Source: Actinomycetes bacterium
GTDB taxonomy: Bacteria > Actinomycetota > Actinomycetes > Mycobacteriales > Micromonosporaceae
Assembly: GCA_021793335.1 (NCBI GenBank)
Contig: JAJYSW010000081.1
Location: 1 to 12,842, forward strand
Direction of reading: 5' to 3'
Length of the DNA: 12,842 nt
Of the stretch, positions 4,655 to 12,191 are shown one piece after another. Position 1 is the stretch's first letter. Each line of letters starts with the position of its first letter. The notes beneath the pieces are model-generated. The model was not told where the DNA came from. It did not search any database and worked only from the letters and a program-made list of their open reading frames with translations. The translations under genes and the position numbers were made by a program.

Positions 4655-6784
4655 CTATGTCAGAACACGCTTCCATCCTCTGACACGCGCTCTGGAGGCG
4701 CGTACGAAACCGTGCGCGATCCGCACGGCCGCTTCGGCATCGGGCTCTTCCACCGAACCGGGGGCGAACGCCGCCCGGTTCACCAAACCCGGCATCCCCT
4801 CGATGCCCGCGTCGAGCGACGCCATTCGGGCGGCGGCCTCTTCGGCGGTGGCGTGCGGGCCGATCCTCACGCCCGCACGGGCGGCGGCATCGAGCACCTC
4901 GGACCACGCTCCGGCCACCCGCTCGGCGGGCGTCCCGCCCCGAAGCCGACGCCGCTGCCGCCATCGCCTGCGCGCCTTGAGCAGCAGCGGGACGCAGACG
5001 ACGGCGAACGCGCCGAGCGCCCACCACAGCCACGCCGGGACACGCTCGGCGTCCGCAGCGGCCTCGGCGTCGAAATCACCGCCGTCGTCCTCCAACGCCG
5101 GATCGTTGTAGTCTTCGGCCTCACCGGCGCCGGCGGACTCCTCGGGTTCTTCACTGGGCTCGTCTTCGAGCTCTTCGAGGGTCTCCTGCGGCGGGATCGG
5201 CATAGCCCCGTCGGCGGGCATCGGATCGAACGGCACCCAGCCGACACCGTCGAAGGCGACCTCGGGCCAGGCCAGGCCCTGGGCCGCGGTGACAGTGGAG
5301 GCCCCTCCGGGCACGTCGAAACCGACCACGACACGGCTCGGCAGACCGACCAGGCGGGCCAGGATCGCGTACGCGGCGGCGAACTGCTCGCTGGTGCCTC
5401 GCTGGCCCCCGGCCTCGACGGAGGCTTCGAGGAAGAACCCGAGCGTCGGATAGTCGTGCCCCGAAGGCGCCTCGGAGTCGAAGGCGTAGTGCTCGGACAG
5501 GAAAACGGCAAGGCCCTGGGCGCGCTCGTACGGGGTGTCGTAGGTGGCGGTGATGTATTCGGCGATGGTCGTCATGAACTCGGGCGCGCCGGGCGGGACG
5601 GCCACGCTGACGGCATCGGAAAGGTCCACTCGGGCGTCGACGGCGCTCGCCGGGTCGACGACGAGCGGGTCGGATCCGACGGTGTAGCGGTCGCCGGTCG
5701 CCAGCCCGTCCGGCGTGAGGAGGCACCGCGTGGCAAGGTTCACCGCGATCGGCAGATCGGTGACGGTGGCCGGGTCGGCGACGGCCGGCACGAGTTTGCC
5801 GCCCAGTTCGATGATCTCGACCTCGGCGGAGAAACCGCCGTCGCCGGAGCCGGGCAGAACCGAACCGGCGGTGCGGAAATCGCCGCCGGCCTGCCAGGTG
5901 ACGCCGTCGTACTCGGTCAGGACGGCCAGGCGCATCGTGGCCTCGCCGTCGAGCACGGCGTGGAACAGCTCTTGCTCGGGGTTCTTGGCCCATTCGGGGA
6001 CGCGGACCAGCGGGTTGAGATCGATGTCGGTCAGCTGCGGCGGCTCGACCAGTTCCCGGGGGTCGCCGGGGCTCGTGGTGACCAATCGCGTCGCCATGGG
6101 CGCGAGCGCGGCGACGGCCACGAGGAGGACGGCGGCTCCGACGACCGAGCCGAGCAGGGTCGCACGGCGCCCGGGTGCGCCGCCGTCGACGTGGGCGTCA
6201 CGGTCGGGGCGCCTGCTCGGCGGTGCGGACGTCACGGCCAGGGCGGCCCCGGCGATGAGGCAGTAGACGACGGTGACGGTGACGGCGGGCCCGGCGTTGG
6301 GGCCGACGAGGTAGAGCCCGGCGGCGTACAGCAGCGTCGGCGGCAGGCACCCCAAGAGGGTGCGGCCGTAGCGGACCGCGAACTCGCAGGCGAGTCCGGC
6401 GGCCAGCCAGGTGAGGAAGACGGGGACGCCGACGGTGTCGGGCGCGGGCTCGACGGGGATGAGCGCGGTGAGGGTGCGCGGGACGGCGTTGACGAGCGCG
6501 TCGAGGATCGTCTGCAGGAAGGGCTCGGCCCCGTCGTCGGTGAGGACGAACGAGACGAGGAGGTAGGCGGCCAGGCCCCCGAACGAGACGGCGGCCGAGA
6601 GCCAGGACGGCTTATTGCGCAGCAGGAAACCGATGGCGAAGGCGGCCAGGGCCGCGCCGGTGACCAGAACGGTGAGGACCGTGCCGTGGTAGACGCGGGC
6701 CGCGACGGCCCCGGCGAGGGCGCATAGGGCCGTCAGGCACACGGCGACGGCGGCGACACGGAAACGGTAGCGGCTCAATCTCAC
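4655..6784 (-). CDS. Transglutaminase-like membrane protein, catalytic triad degraded
   Basis: A 709-residue protein of TgpA-like layout. Several hydrophobic segments lie in residues 8-230 (about 10-30, 33-55, 60-82, 120-140, 147-182, 208-230). An extracytoplasmic region carries the transglutaminase-like core (about 400-525), and an acidic linker (535-580) follows. The last membrane helix is PAWLWWALGAFAVVCVPLLL (583-602), then a cytoplasmic Arg-rich and DUF4129-like tail. The core motif normally reads G-Y-C-E-Q-F; here it is GTSEQF with Ser465 in the Cys place. The usual His before AWPEV is Leu504 (GLAWPEV). Only Asp520 (VPFDPMP) remains. Cross-linking activity by the papain-like mechanism is therefore unlikely. 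The start is GTG 6784, with GGAGG 9 nt upstream, overlapping the DUF58 stop by 4 nt. It is the last gene of the operon. Confidence 0.88.
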   Translation of the reverse strand: MRLSRYRFRVAAVAVCLTALCALAGAVAARVYHGTVLTVLVTGAALAAFAIGFLLRNKPSWLSAAVSFGGLAAYLLVSFVLTDDGAEPFLQTILDALVNAVPRTLTALIPVEPAPDTVGVPVFLTWLAAGLACEFAVRYGRTLLGCLPPTLLYAAGLYLVGPNAGPAVTVTVVYCLIAGAALAVTSAPPSRRPDRDAHVDGGAPGRRATLLGSVVGAAVLLVAVAALAPMATRLVTTSPGDPRELVEPPQLTDIDLNPLVRVPEWAKNPEQELFHAVLDGEATMRLAVLTEYDGVTWQAGGDFRTAGSVLPGSGDGGFSAEVEIIELGGKLVPAVADPATVTDLPIAVNLATRCLLTPDGLATGDRYTVGSDPLVVDPASAVDARVDLSDAVSVAVPPGAPEFMTTIAEYITATYDTPYERAQGLAVFLSEHYAFDSEAPSGHDYPTLGFFLEASVEAGGQRGTSEQFAAAYAILARLVGLPSRVVVGFDVPGGASTVTAAQGLAWPEVAFDGVGWVPFDPMPADGAMPIPPQETLEELEDEPSEEPEESAGAGEAEDYNDPALEDDGGDFDAEAAADAERVPAWLWWALGAFAVVCVPLLLKARRRWRQRRRLRGGTPAERVAGAWSEVLDAAARAGVRIGPHATAEEAAARMASLDAGIEGMPGLVNRAAFAPGSVEEPDAEAAVRIAHGFVRASRARVRGWKRVLT

Positions 6785-8004
6785 AGCGATGTGCCTCCGC
6801 CGTTCCAGGCCGCGGCGAACTGCTCGCCGTCGGCGGCTTTGAGGGACGGCAGACCGCCGACGAGTGCGGCGGAGGCGGCCAGGTCGGCGGCGAGGTGGAC
6901 GGCGATGACCACCGGGTAGGCGCGTTTGAGGGCCGCGAGACGGGCGGTGGGCGGCTCGACGCCGGTGATCCACACGAGCGTGTCGCCGAAGCGGCCGGCG
7001 GTGAGTCGGGCGATGTAGGCGTCGAGCGATTCGGTCGCGTCGCAGGCGAGTTCGGCGAGCAGGTCGCCGTAGGCGTCGCGCCCGGCACCCGAGACGGTGC
7101 CGCCGGAGGCCGGGACGAGCGCAGCATGGTATTCGGCGCGGAAGCAGGCGGTCAGGATCGAATAGGCGGCCTCGCAGGCGGCCTCGAAGGCCTCGGAGGT
7201 CGTCGGCGCGTCCGTCGGCCAGGCTTCGGGCCGGTCGTCGAGGGCGATGACGACGGTGGGCAGCGAGGTGTCGACGTGCTCTTTGACCATGAGTTGGCCG
7301 ATGCGCGCCGAAGTCCGCCAGTGGACATGGCGCAGCTCGTCGCCGATCACGTATTCGCGCAGAGAGTGGAACGTCAGCGAGCCCTGCTCGACCTTGTCGG
7401 CCGTGCCTTCCAGGGACCGGGCCAGCCCTTCGGGGGTGCGCCCGAGGGTCCACAGCCGGGGGTGGACCCACAGCCGGGCGGTGCTCCCGAACGATCCGGC
7501 GGTGGCCGCGAGGCCGAGGAGGTCGCGCTTGCCGATGTCGAGCGGGCCGGCGTCGACGATGCCGCGCCGTTCGGCGGTGATCGTGTAGGTCGCGTTCGCG
7601 GTCTTACCGGGCCGCAGGCGCGCCAGCGGGACCGCTACTCTCCTGGTCGCGTGCGTCGGACCGCCGTAGGCGTCGACGGCGCGGGCGTTGACGGCCCTGA
7701 AACGTCCGGTGTTGCGCACTTGGAGCGTGACGGTGGACCGGTCACCGACCGAGACGCGGTCGGGCGCGATGCTCCGCTCGACGTCGAGGCTCGGTCTGGC
7801 GGCGATGACGGCCGCCGCGGCGATGCAGGCGAGCGCGGCCGCCGCCCCGATCGCGGCGAGTTCGGGATGGCTCCATCGCAGGCCGGCGAACAGCAGCGTC
7901 ACGGCTGCGGCGGCCAAGCCCACGCCTCGGGCGGTCACCGGCAGCGCCGGCCCTCGGCTCGCGGGCTTCGCCGTGGGCGCTCGGAGGAACGCCGGTCTTC
8001 TCAT
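6781..8004 (-). CDS. DUF58 domain membrane protein
   Basis: A 407-residue protein with two adjacent membrane segments near the N-terminus (about 26-42 and 48-68), a beta-rich middle region (SVGDRSTVTLQVRNTGRF), and the DUF58 signature around residues 212-243: FHSLREYVIGDELRHVHWRT, then LMVKEH. Behind it is a von Willebrand A-like fold (PTVVIALDDRPEAW). The metal-site pattern DxSxS of true vWA domains is absent, as far as I know often the case in actinobacterial DUF58 proteins. DUF58 proteins are usually encoded with MoxR ATPases, as here, and are thought to be their partners or clients at the membrane. The ATG at 8004 overlaps the MoxR stop (ATGA), and the stop overlaps the next start (GTGA), so three genes are translationally linked. 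There is no strong Shine-Dalgarno of its own. Confidence 0.92.
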   Translation of the reverse strand: MRRPAFLRAPTAKPASRGPALPVTARGVGLAAAAVTLLFAGLRWSHPELAAIGAAAALACIAAAAVIAARPSLDVERSIAPDRVSVGDRSTVTLQVRNTGRFRAVNARAVDAYGGPTHATRRVAVPLARLRPGKTANATYTITAERRGIVDAGPLDIGKRDLLGLAATAGSFGSTARLWVHPRLWTLGRTPEGLARSLEGTADKVEQGSLTFHSLREYVIGDELRHVHWRTSARIGQLMVKEHVDTSLPTVVIALDDRPEAWPTDAPTTSEAFEAACEAAYSILTACFRAEYHAALVPASGGTVSGAGRDAYGDLLAELACDATESLDAYIARLTAGRFGDTLVWITGVEPPTARLAALKRAYPVVIAVHLAADLAASAALVGGLPSLKAADGEQFAAAWNGGGTSL

Positions 8005-9023
8005 GCCGCCGAGGCGGGCAGCGGGACGGGGACGGACTCGAACACCTCGGCCACGATCCCCGCGCCGGTGGCTCCGTGCATGGCCGCGTCCGGAGCCAAT
8101 TGGATGCGGTGGGCGAACACCGGTTCGGCCAGGGCCTTGACGTCCTCGGGGATGATGTAGGTGCGGCCTTGGGCGAGTGCGAACACCGCGGCGGCCCGGG
8201 TCAGCGCGATGAGCCCGCGCGGGCTGACCCCGACCGCGACCTTCGGGTGCGCGCGGCTGGCGTTCGCCAGTTGCACGAGGTAGGCGTAGAGCGGTTCGGC
8301 GATGTAGACGTGCTTGGCGAGTTCGGCCATCTGCGCCACGGTGTCGGTGTCGATGACGGCCGGGATGTTCTCCGGGGAGCGCTGGTGCGTGCCGCGCAGC
8401 ACCTCGATCTCGGCGGCCTCCACCGGGTAGCCGACCGAGAGCTTCACCAGGAACCGGTCGAGCTGTGCTTCGGGCAGCCGGTAGGTGCCGTCCATCTCGA
8501 CGGGGTTCTGGGTGGCCACGACGACGAACGGAGCGGGGACCGGGTGCGGTTGCCCGTCCACGGTCACGCGGCCTTCTTCCATGACTTCGAGCAGCGCCGA
8601 CTGGGTCTTCGGGCTGGCCCGGTTGATCTCGTCGGCGATGACGATGTTGGCGAACACCGGCCCGGGGTGGAACTCGAATCCGCCCGATGCCTGGTTGAAG
8701 ATCGTGACGCCGGAGACGTCGGAGGGCAGGAGGTCCGGGGTGAACTGGATGCGGCGCCACTGGCCCGAGACCGCCGAGGCGATCGCGCGGGCCAGTGTCG
8801 TCTTCCCGGTGCCGGGCACGTCCTCCAGGAGGATGTGGCCTTCGGCGAACATGGCCGTCAGCGCCAGGCGCACCACTTCGGGTTTGCCGAGCACGACCGT
8901 GTCCACCGCGGCGGCGAGGCGTTCGAACGTCGCGGCGAACGCCTCGGCCTGCCCTGCGTTGAGCGTGACCGGCTGCTGCACGGCGCGCGGCACCTTCAGC
9001 GGGTGGGTCTGCTCAGTGTCCAT
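8001..9023 (-). CDS. MoxR-family AAA+ ATPase
   Basis: A 340-residue cytoplasmic AAA+ ATPase of the MoxR type, proposed to act as a chaperone that assembles or activates vWA/DUF58 partners. Walker A is GTGKTT (residues 71-76, preceded by LLEDVP), Walker B is IVIADEINR (127-135) with family-typical ASPKTQSALLEVMEE after it, sensor 1 is ATQNP (160-164), YRLPEAQLDRF follows, and sensor 2 is SPRG (267-270). All nucleotide-binding residues look intact and length is normal. The ATG at 9023 is preceded by AGGAG at good spacing, the clearest ribosome binding site of the operon. It follows the FN3 gene by 11 nt and overlaps the DUF58 gene. The first 20 residues (MDTEQTHPLKVPRAVQQPVT) are a variable extension. 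Confidence 0.96.
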   Translation of the reverse strand: MDTEQTHPLKVPRAVQQPVTLNAGQAEAFAATFERLAAAVDTVVLGKPEVVRLALTAMFAEGHILLEDVPGTGKTTLARAIASAVSGQWRRIQFTPDLLPSDVSGVTIFNQASGGFEFHPGPVFANIVIADEINRASPKTQSALLEVMEEGRVTVDGQPHPVPAPFVVVATQNPVEMDGTYRLPEAQLDRFLVKLSVGYPVEAAEIEVLRGTHQRSPENIPAVIDTDTVAQMAELAKHVYIAEPLYAYLVQLANASRAHPKVAVGVSPRGLIALTRAAAVFALAQGRTYIIPEDVKALAEPVFAHRIQLAPDAAMHGATGAGIVAEVFESVPVPLPASAA

Positions 9024-9034
9024 CGTCGCTCCTG

Positions 9035-11695
9035 CTAGCAGCGCAGCAGATCCCCCGTCGAGTTTTTACCGGCGCCGTCGATGTTGAACCAGGCGAACGG
9101 AATGTAACTCGTGGAGCTGCTGCTGGAGTAGTTGATCCGGATCCATATGTCAGTGGCGTTCTTGCCTGGGTGGTAGTCATGGGCGCGGGTCCCACCACCG
9201 ACGAGCTGTTCGCTGTCGCCTCTGGGAGTGATCTCCTTACCGGTGGTCCAGCACTTGGCGGTATGTGTGTTTCCCGTGTCCGTGTAGCCCACTAGACCGG
9301 TCTGCTGGGTGTTGTCGTGGACACCGATGCCGTTCTGGTTGTTCTCGGCACAGTAGAGCAGGTCGTTCGGGCACTCCCAGTAGACGCTGCCGGAAATGTC
9401 CTTGGTTCGGACTGCCACCGTTTCACTTTCGGCCGTCCCCACCGGGTTGGTGATCTTCAATTGAAGTGTGTGCTCGGTGGAGGCATAGTGCTGTACCGAT
9501 TCGATGGAGCCGTCGCACGGCTCGGTCCGCTCCGGAGAGGTTTTTTCCCAACGCCAAAGCTCACAGGTGGCGTTTCCGCCGCCGTCATCAAATGTGAATT
9601 CAATGGTCATGCGACTGGTGGTGCTGGAAGTGTCGATGATCTGGATCTGCGGCGCGACCATCGTGTTCGAGGTGGTCGTGGCCAGTTCCGACTCACCGGC
9701 CTCGTTGACCGCAGTGACGCTCACCGTGACTGTCGCGCCATCGGCGAAGCCATCGACGCTCACATCGGTGCGGCCCGAGACCTCTTCGGTCTTGTCCCCG
9801 GCCCGCACGATGTACTTCTCGATCGTGCGGCCGTTGTTGACCGGCTGGCTCCAGGTGACGTCGATGGTGCCGGCCGAATTCGGGTTGGTCTGGGCCAGCA
9901 GGTCGGTCGGGGCCTCGGGCGCCTTGAAGGGCGCCACCGAGTTCGACAGCTCCGAGGGAGCCGAGGCCGAGGAACCGGCGAGCGCCGTCACCGAGAAGGC
10001 GTACTGAACGTTGTTGTAGGACAGCACGTCTTCGGCCACCGTGAACGTGGTGCCGTCGGCCTGGCCGACCACACGGCGTTCGCCTTCGCCGGTCACGGCC
10101 TCGACCTGGTATCCGGTGATGTCGTTGCCTTGGCCATCGGCCTCGTCCCAGGTGACCGACACCGTGCCGTCGGGATTGGCCACCGCCTCGACGCCTTCGG
10201 GCGTGCCGGGGACCTCGGCCGAGGGGGTGATGGACGGCGAAGTGGCCGTGTCGCCCGCTCCGTGCGCATTATGGGCGGTCACGGTGAAGGTGTACGCCTG
10301 GCCGTTCTCGAGCCCGTCGATCTCCAGGACGCGCTGGCCCGGGGCGATCTCCCAGCGCTCTCCTGCGCCTTCGATGACGTACTTGGTGAGCGCCGAGCCG
10401 TTGTTCGGGGCGGCGTCCCACGAGAGGTTGATCAGGCCGTCGCCGACGGTGCCGGCCAGGTTGGTGACCGCGCCGGGCGGGCCCTCTTCTTGGCCGCCCC
10501 GGCCGTCGTCGCCGTCCTCGCCTTCGTCGCCGGAGTCGTCATCGTCCTCGTCTTCTGGCGGGGCGTTGCCGCCGAGGATGTCGTCGCGATCCTTTTCGGC
10601 GAGGCGGGCGTTGCCGTCGGAGGAGACGACCACGGCGCTGTTGGTGTTCACGGCGTTGGCGAACAGGGTCTCGCCGGTGTGGTACAGCTCGATCGGGCCG
10701 CCGCCGGAGTCGATCTCGATCTGGTCGATCTCTTTACCGTCCAGGTCGTGGACCCACACGATCCCGGCCGCGCCGTCGGGGACGTAGACACGCTGATGGA
10801 ATTCGACCGAGGCGCCGAGCAGCTGCGAGGGTCCGGCGGCGATGTCGAAGCGTCGGGATTCATCGTCGTTGACGGTGATGACCGAGGGCGGGTCGGTGAC
10901 GGTCACGGCCGCGATGGTGCCGGGGCTGGTGTCGGCGGTCGCGGTCGGGCCGAGCAGTTCGATGTCGGTCTCGTGCATGCTGCCGTCGGTGCGCAGCGTC
11001 GTCATCTTCTGCGCGGTGGAGTTGAGGACGGCCACGCCGTCGCCGAGGACGGTCAGCGCGAGGTCCTGGCGCGGCTCGGCGATGGCCTTCGTGGCGATGG
11101 TCTCGGCTCCGGTGTCGCGCGGTTCGATCTGCACGATGGTGCCCTCACGGGGGACGCCGACCCAGAGTTTGCCGCCGGAGTCGAAGGCGCCGCCGGTGAG
11201 GCCCGCGGGGAAGGCGAGGGTCGTGCCGACCGGTTCGAGCGTGGTGGGGTCGACCTGGCTGATCAGCCCTTGCGTCTGGTCGACGATGAACGCGCCGTCG
11301 TCGTGGAGGGCGACGCGGACGCCTTCGCCGGGGACGGTCTCGGCCGAGCCGGTGAGCGCGAGGGTCGCGAGGTCGATGGCGCTGACCTGGCCGGTGGCGA
11401 TGTTCCGCAGCATCAGGTGGGTGTCGGTCTGCTCGATTTGGACGGCGTTGCCGGCGGCGTCCTCGATTTCGAAGCGTGCGTCGGTGGCGGCGGTGAGCCC
11501 GTTGACGCGTGCGATCTCTCCGGCGGGGGTGGTCCAGAGCCACAGGCTCGCGTCTTCGCCTTGGTTCTCGCGGCTGAAGGCACCGGTGCCCAGGAGTGTG
11601 GCGACCAGTGCGCCGACGAGCACCACCGGGAGTCCAACCGCGATGAGGAGGCCCTTGACGTTCAGTCGGCGGGCATCGGAGTTGAGAGTGGTCAT
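9035..11695 (-). CDS. Membrane-anchored fibronectin type III repeat protein with propeller-like N-terminus
   Basis: An 886-residue protein, first gene of the operon. Residues 1-13 are polar and basic, and 14-38 form one membrane anchor (LLIAVGLPVVLVGALVATLL), so the rest is probably outside the cell. Residues 50-370 consist of short beta-like repeats (SLWLWTTPAGEIARVNG, GKLWVGVPREGTIVQIEP, RVYVPDGAAGIVWVHDLDG) resembling a YVTN/SMP-30 beta-propeller. An acidic linker (380-405, Asp/Glu-rich) follows, then three FN3 domains (about 406-490, 495-588, 592-680), each starting P-x-x-(P/V)-x-x-L/V and ending in xVTAxN/Lx. Next is an Ig-like segment with Cys711 and Cys727, and a C-terminal domain (766-886) with Cys775, Cys782, Cys815 and a terminal Cys886, perhaps SH3-like (WIRINYSS, YIPFAWFNIDG). 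ATG 11695 has AGAGGA 9 nt upstream. A homologous position in bifidobacteria is occupied by the FN3 protein of the PFNA cluster. Confidence 0.9.
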   Translation of the reverse strand: MTTLNSDARRLNVKGLLIAVGLPVVLVGALVATLLGTGAFSRENQGEDASLWLWTTPAGEIARVNGLTAATDARFEIEDAAGNAVQIEQTDTHLMLRNIATGQVSAIDLATLALTGSAETVPGEGVRVALHDDGAFIVDQTQGLISQVDPTTLEPVGTTLAFPAGLTGGAFDSGGKLWVGVPREGTIVQIEPRDTGAETIATKAIAEPRQDLALTVLGDGVAVLNSTAQKMTTLRTDGSMHETDIELLGPTATADTSPGTIAAVTVTDPPSVITVNDDESRRFDIAAGPSQLLGASVEFHQRVYVPDGAAGIVWVHDLDGKEIDQIEIDSGGGPIELYHTGETLFANAVNTNSAVVVSSDGNARLAEKDRDDILGGNAPPEDEDDDDSGDEGEDGDDGRGGQEEGPPGAVTNLAGTVGDGLINLSWDAAPNNGSALTKYVIEGAGERWEIAPGQRVLEIDGLENGQAYTFTVTAHNAHGAGDTATSPSITPSAEVPGTPEGVEAVANPDGTVSVTWDEADGQGNDITGYQVEAVTGEGERRVVGQADGTTFTVAEDVLSYNNVQYAFSVTALAGSSASAPSELSNSVAPFKAPEAPTDLLAQTNPNSAGTIDVTWSQPVNNGRTIEKYIVRAGDKTEEVSGRTDVSVDGFADGATVTVSVTAVNEAGESELATTTSNTMVAPQIQIIDTSSTTSRMTIEFTFDDGGGNATCELWRWEKTSPERTEPCDGSIESVQHYASTEHTLQLKITNPVGTAESETVAVRTKDISGSVYWECPNDLLYCAENNQNGIGVHDNTQQTGLVGYTDTGNTHTAKCWTTGKEITPRGDSEQLVGGGTRAHDYHPGKNATDIWIRINYSSSSSTSYIPFAWFNIDGAGKNSTGDLLRC

Positions 11696-11806
11696 TGAGG
11701 CGGTTCCTCTGTGGGATCAGCTATGGTCAGGGCGCTTGCGCGCTGGGGAGGGATCGGCTCCGGACGGGTTCGCAGAGTTCCGGAGATGCAACACACGGAG
11801 CCGAGC

Positions 11807-12081
11807 CTAATTGGCCCGGGCAACCTGTACCAGGGTGCCAATGTCACAAGAAGGTATCGCACTCGGGTCGTCCGAAATGAGTCCCGTCTGACGGGTGTAG
11901 CCCCGCTCGGCCGCTTCAGAGCGGGCAAGTCTCCAGCGGCGGTTCAGGGGCGAGCAGGGTGGGGCAGGGATCGGGCGGGCGATCGGTGTGCCGTTCCTGG
12001 TCACGGTGAACGCTGCGCCCTGCTCTGCGGCGTAGAGAGTGGTCCCGCTGTCGTTGCGGAGTTCTCGCTGAGCGACTGCAC
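11807..12081 (-). pseudogene. Frameshifted remnant of a Phd/YefM-type antitoxin gene
   Basis: On the minus strand the segment VAQRELRNDSGTTLYAAEQG (from 12076), followed by AAFTVTRNGTPIARPIP (to about 11969), closely follows the antitoxin pattern '(V)SQRELRN-x-SG-x-(I/L)...(E)-x-G-x-x-F-x-VTRNG-x-P(V/I)A'. A GTG at 12081-12079 has AGAAGG 10 nt upstream, the proper place for a start, but it is one base out of frame with this segment; a single-base deletion just after the start codon would explain it. The homologous frame could instead start at a GTG at 12103, but that lacks a ribosome binding site. The C-terminal 50 residues, ending in TAG at 11807, do not resemble an antitoxin tail, and no PIN or other toxin follows. 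The rest of the 11696-12191 gap holds no other gene I can support; it should contain the promoter of the FN3 operon, but no clear -10/-35 pair stands out. Confidence 0.5.
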
Positions 12082-12150
12082 GGCTAGGCGGCCTTCTTCG
12101 CACCCAGTGATATCGGCGCCGCGCAACGCTGCACCAGGGGTGCCGCGCAT

Positions 12151-12177
12151 GGTGCCGCCCGGCTTTACGGCGGCACC
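12151..12177 (-). terminator. Strong hairpin behind the uroporphyrinogen-III methyltransferase gene
   Basis: A perfect 9-bp inverted repeat, GGTGCCGCC with GGCGGCACC, around a 9-nt loop begins 14 nt after the stop codon at 12192. There is no T-run, as usual for GC-rich actinobacterial terminators. Its position at the end of a gene and its stability support a terminator role. Confidence 0.62.
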
Positions 12178-12191
12178 GGTCAACTGTGGGG

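Noticed and set aside
6785..7471. Upstream extension of the transglutaminase-like frame by about 229 codons.
   Set aside because: It lies entirely within the DUF58 gene in another frame. The GTG at 6784 has a good ribosome binding site and a 4-nt overlap typical of the operon.
9317..11698. A 793-codon open frame on the plus strand opposite the FN3 gene (likewise 4619-6727 and 1679-3721).
   Set aside because: These are antisense frames kept open by extreme GC3 bias. Translations are Gly/Arg/Asp/Val-rich without domains, while the minus-strand genes show intact families.
12001..12183. A 60-codon minus-strand frame (MTGAAVKPGG...) between the methyltransferase gene and the antitoxin remnant.
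   Set aside because: It starts within the terminator hairpin region, has no recognisable pattern, and overlaps the antitoxin remnant in a shifted frame.
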